A stretch of DNA of 64,000 nucleotides from Pirellulales bacterium (GTDB taxonomy: Bacteria > Planctomycetota > Planctomycetia > Pirellulales > Thermoguttaceae). Below, piece by piece: positions 62,819 to 64,000 of the stretch. The position numbers and the translations under genes are program-made. Every line of letters begins with the position of its first letter. The stretch's first letter is position 1. Location: assembly GCA_016935315.1 (NCBI GenBank), contig JAFGRD010000046.1:41285-105284 (forward strand), read 5' to 3'. The notes under the pieces were generated by a model, which had not been told where the DNA came from, searched no databases, and saw nothing but the letters and a program-made list of their open reading frames with translations.

Positions 62819-63874
62819 GTGCCCATCAAGCCTTTGGCGAAAAGCGTCCTGTTTTCGGCGGCGAGACATCTCGGCGGCAACGCTTTGTGGCGGAGGATGT
62901 CGAGAAACCGACCGCTGATGCTCTGCTATCACGGCGTCGTGAGCGACGACTACCGGGGCGACGCGTATCGAAGTCGCGGCGTGATCTTTCGGCGGGTGTT
63001 TCGAGAGCAGTTGGAGACGTTGGCCCGGTTCTGCAATCCGATTTCCGCGCGCGACCTGTTGGCCTGGAAACAGGGAGAGGCCGAATTGCCGCCGCGGCCG
63101 GTGCTGATCACCTTCGACGACGGCTATCGAAACGTCTTGACCAACGCCCTGCCGGAGTTGACCAGGCTGGGAATTCCGGCGCTGATCAACGTGACGACCG
63201 GACACATCGGAGAGGCCCGCGTCCTCTGGCCCCAGGAGCTCGACGAGCGGATTCTCGGCTGGAAGTCGAAGATGCTCCCGTTGCCCGAAAACGGGTCCGA
63301 GATTGTCCTGCCCGCCGACACCGTCGCCCGGGCAGGCGTCGCAGCCCGCGTGCGGGCGGTCTGCAAGCGCATTCCCAACGGCTTACGAGGATCGTATCTG
63401 GAACGCCTGCGGGGCGACCCGCTGCCCTGTGACCAAGAGTGGTTTCATGAACTTTACGATTTTTCCACGTGGGAGGAGGTCCGCAAACAGCATCGCCAGG
63501 GATTCGAGATCGGTTCCCATACCGTCAGCCATCCGATTCTCACACGGCTCGCTCCAGACGAGGTGGACACGGAATTACGTCGCAGCAAGGCGACGATTGA
63601 AAGGGAGCTGGGAGCCGAATGCCCTTGGATTGCCTACCCGAATGGAGGCCCGGCCGACGTCTCGGAGGAGATTGCCCGCAGGGCCAAGGAAGCCGGATAC
63701 AAGATCGGGCTGACCCTGATCGAACGCCCCAACACGCCCGCCACCGACCCGCTGCTTTTCCATCGCCTTTGCGTCCTCGGCAATCTCCCGGTGAACGTTT
63801 TCCACGCCAAGATCAGCGGGCTTTACTGGCACGCCAAACGGTTCCTCGACGACAGCACCGACGTCTGTGCCTAG
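62819..63874 (+). CDS. Polysaccharide deacetylase family protein
   Basis: A 351-residue NodB-fold protein. The N-terminal helix region leads into LMLCYHGVVSDDY; the metal motif is LITFDDGYRNV, the histidine motif IGSHTVSHPIL, and YPNGGPAD a late segment. A middle insertion of about 90 residues separates the two halves. GTG 62819 was chosen because AAGGA lies 7 bases upstream and homology starts soon after; the frame extends further upstream without protein character. It is the last gene seen in the cluster and ends 43 bases before a large palindrome. Confidence 0.87.
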   Translation: MPIKPLAKSVLFSAARHLGGNALWRRMSRNRPLMLCYHGVVSDDYRGDAYRSRGVIFRRVFREQLETLARFCNPISARDLLAWKQGEAELPPRPVLITFDDGYRNVLTNALPELTRLGIPALINVTTGHIGEARVLWPQELDERILGWKSKMLPLPENGSEIVLPADTVARAGVAARVRAVCKRIPNGLRGSYLERLRGDPLPCDQEWFHELYDFSTWEEVRKQHRQGFEIGSHTVSHPILTRLAPDEVDTELRRSKATIERELGAECPWIAYPNGGPADVSEEIARRAKEAGYKIGLTLIERPNTPATDPLLFHRLCVLGNLPVNVFHAKISGLYWHAKRFLDDSTDVCA

Positions 63875-63916
63875 TGCTCTGTCACCACTAAGAAATGGGG
63901 TTGAGTACCGAGGATA

Positions 63917-63983
63917 GTAACCCGAAGCGTGAGCGAGAGATACGGTGGATTCCGCGTTTTTCCTCGCTTACGCTTCGGGTTAC
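63917..63983. repeat. Long inverted repeat (REP-like planctomycete palindrome)
   Basis: Arms of 21 bases, starting GTAACCCGAAGCGTGAGCG (63917-63937) and CTCGCTTACGCTTCGGG (63963-63983), are reverse complements with one mismatch, around a 25-base loop. It lies just after the deacetylase gene. Similar CCGAAGCGT(G/T)AGCGAG palindromes are known to me as repetitive intergenic sequence in planctomycetes. It may be a terminator or a REP-type mobile remnant. Confidence 0.75.
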
Positions 63984-64000
63984 GATGCCCGAAGCTACCC

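Overview
The window is chromosomal DNA of a member of the Planctomycetota, probably the Pirellulales side. Markers for this are proteins that begin with a LEPR-XLL-type sorting motif, a BBP7-family beta-barrel, a DUF4416 protein, planctomycete dockerin-like modules, an arylsulfatase, an exosortase with a PEP-CTERM substrate, and high GC with frequent GTG/TTG starts. No tRNA, rRNA, CRISPR array or intact insertion sequence was seen.

Region 1 (0-8.7 kb): a hybrid histidine kinase/response regulator operon, a DUF4416 gene, a secreted sulfatase, a rhomboid protease followed by a membrane-anchored FGE-fold protein that lacks the catalytic cysteines, and a planctomycete coiled-coil membrane protein of unknown function. 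Region 2 (9-16.1 kb): a tripartite MacAB/TolC-like export system made of an oversized outer-membrane factor, an adaptor with a collagen-like tail, an ABC ATPase and a MacB-like permease. The last three sit behind a near-consensus sigma-70 promoter. Region 3 (16.1-21 kb): a GH43-like secreted protein, two outer-membrane beta-barrels, and a LuxR-type regulator whose receiver has lost its phosphoacceptor. Region 4 (21-31 kb): two giant surface proteins that share a nearly identical beta-helix but have unrelated C-terminal halves (metallopeptidase versus DUF362/dockerin). Region 5 (31-34.7 kb): a three-fold VanZ-domain membrane protein, a PEP-CTERM protein and an ECF-like sigma factor.

Region 6 (35.7-63.9 kb) is a large exopolysaccharide/exosortase locus, all on the plus strand. 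Its conserved parts are exosortase, Wzc-like chain-length regulator/BY-kinase, giant TPR protein, EpsI, priming sugar transferase and PEP-CTERM-type deacetylase on the left, and deacetylases, an exosortase-associated glycosyltransferase, a GT2 and a FemAB-like protein on the right. Between them (about 46.6-56.3 kb) lies a block that looks AT-richer by eye. It holds a flippase, an O-antigen ligase/polymerase-like protein, two kinase-like proteins, glycosyltransferases, an asparagine-synthase-like protein and a methyltransferase. It looks like an exchangeable Wzx/Wzy-type cassette, and its right edge seems to fall inside a glycosyltransferase gene. Together these genes would prime, build, flip, polymerise and deacetylate a surface polysaccharide, while the exosortase processes PEP-CTERM proteins such as the one at 32.9 kb.

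The least explained signal is a gap-free 73-bp element present three times (near 0.7, 26.0 and 48.1 kb). It lies at or just after the 3' end of an unrelated gene each time, in opposite orientation, and its substitutions conserve a short peptide.
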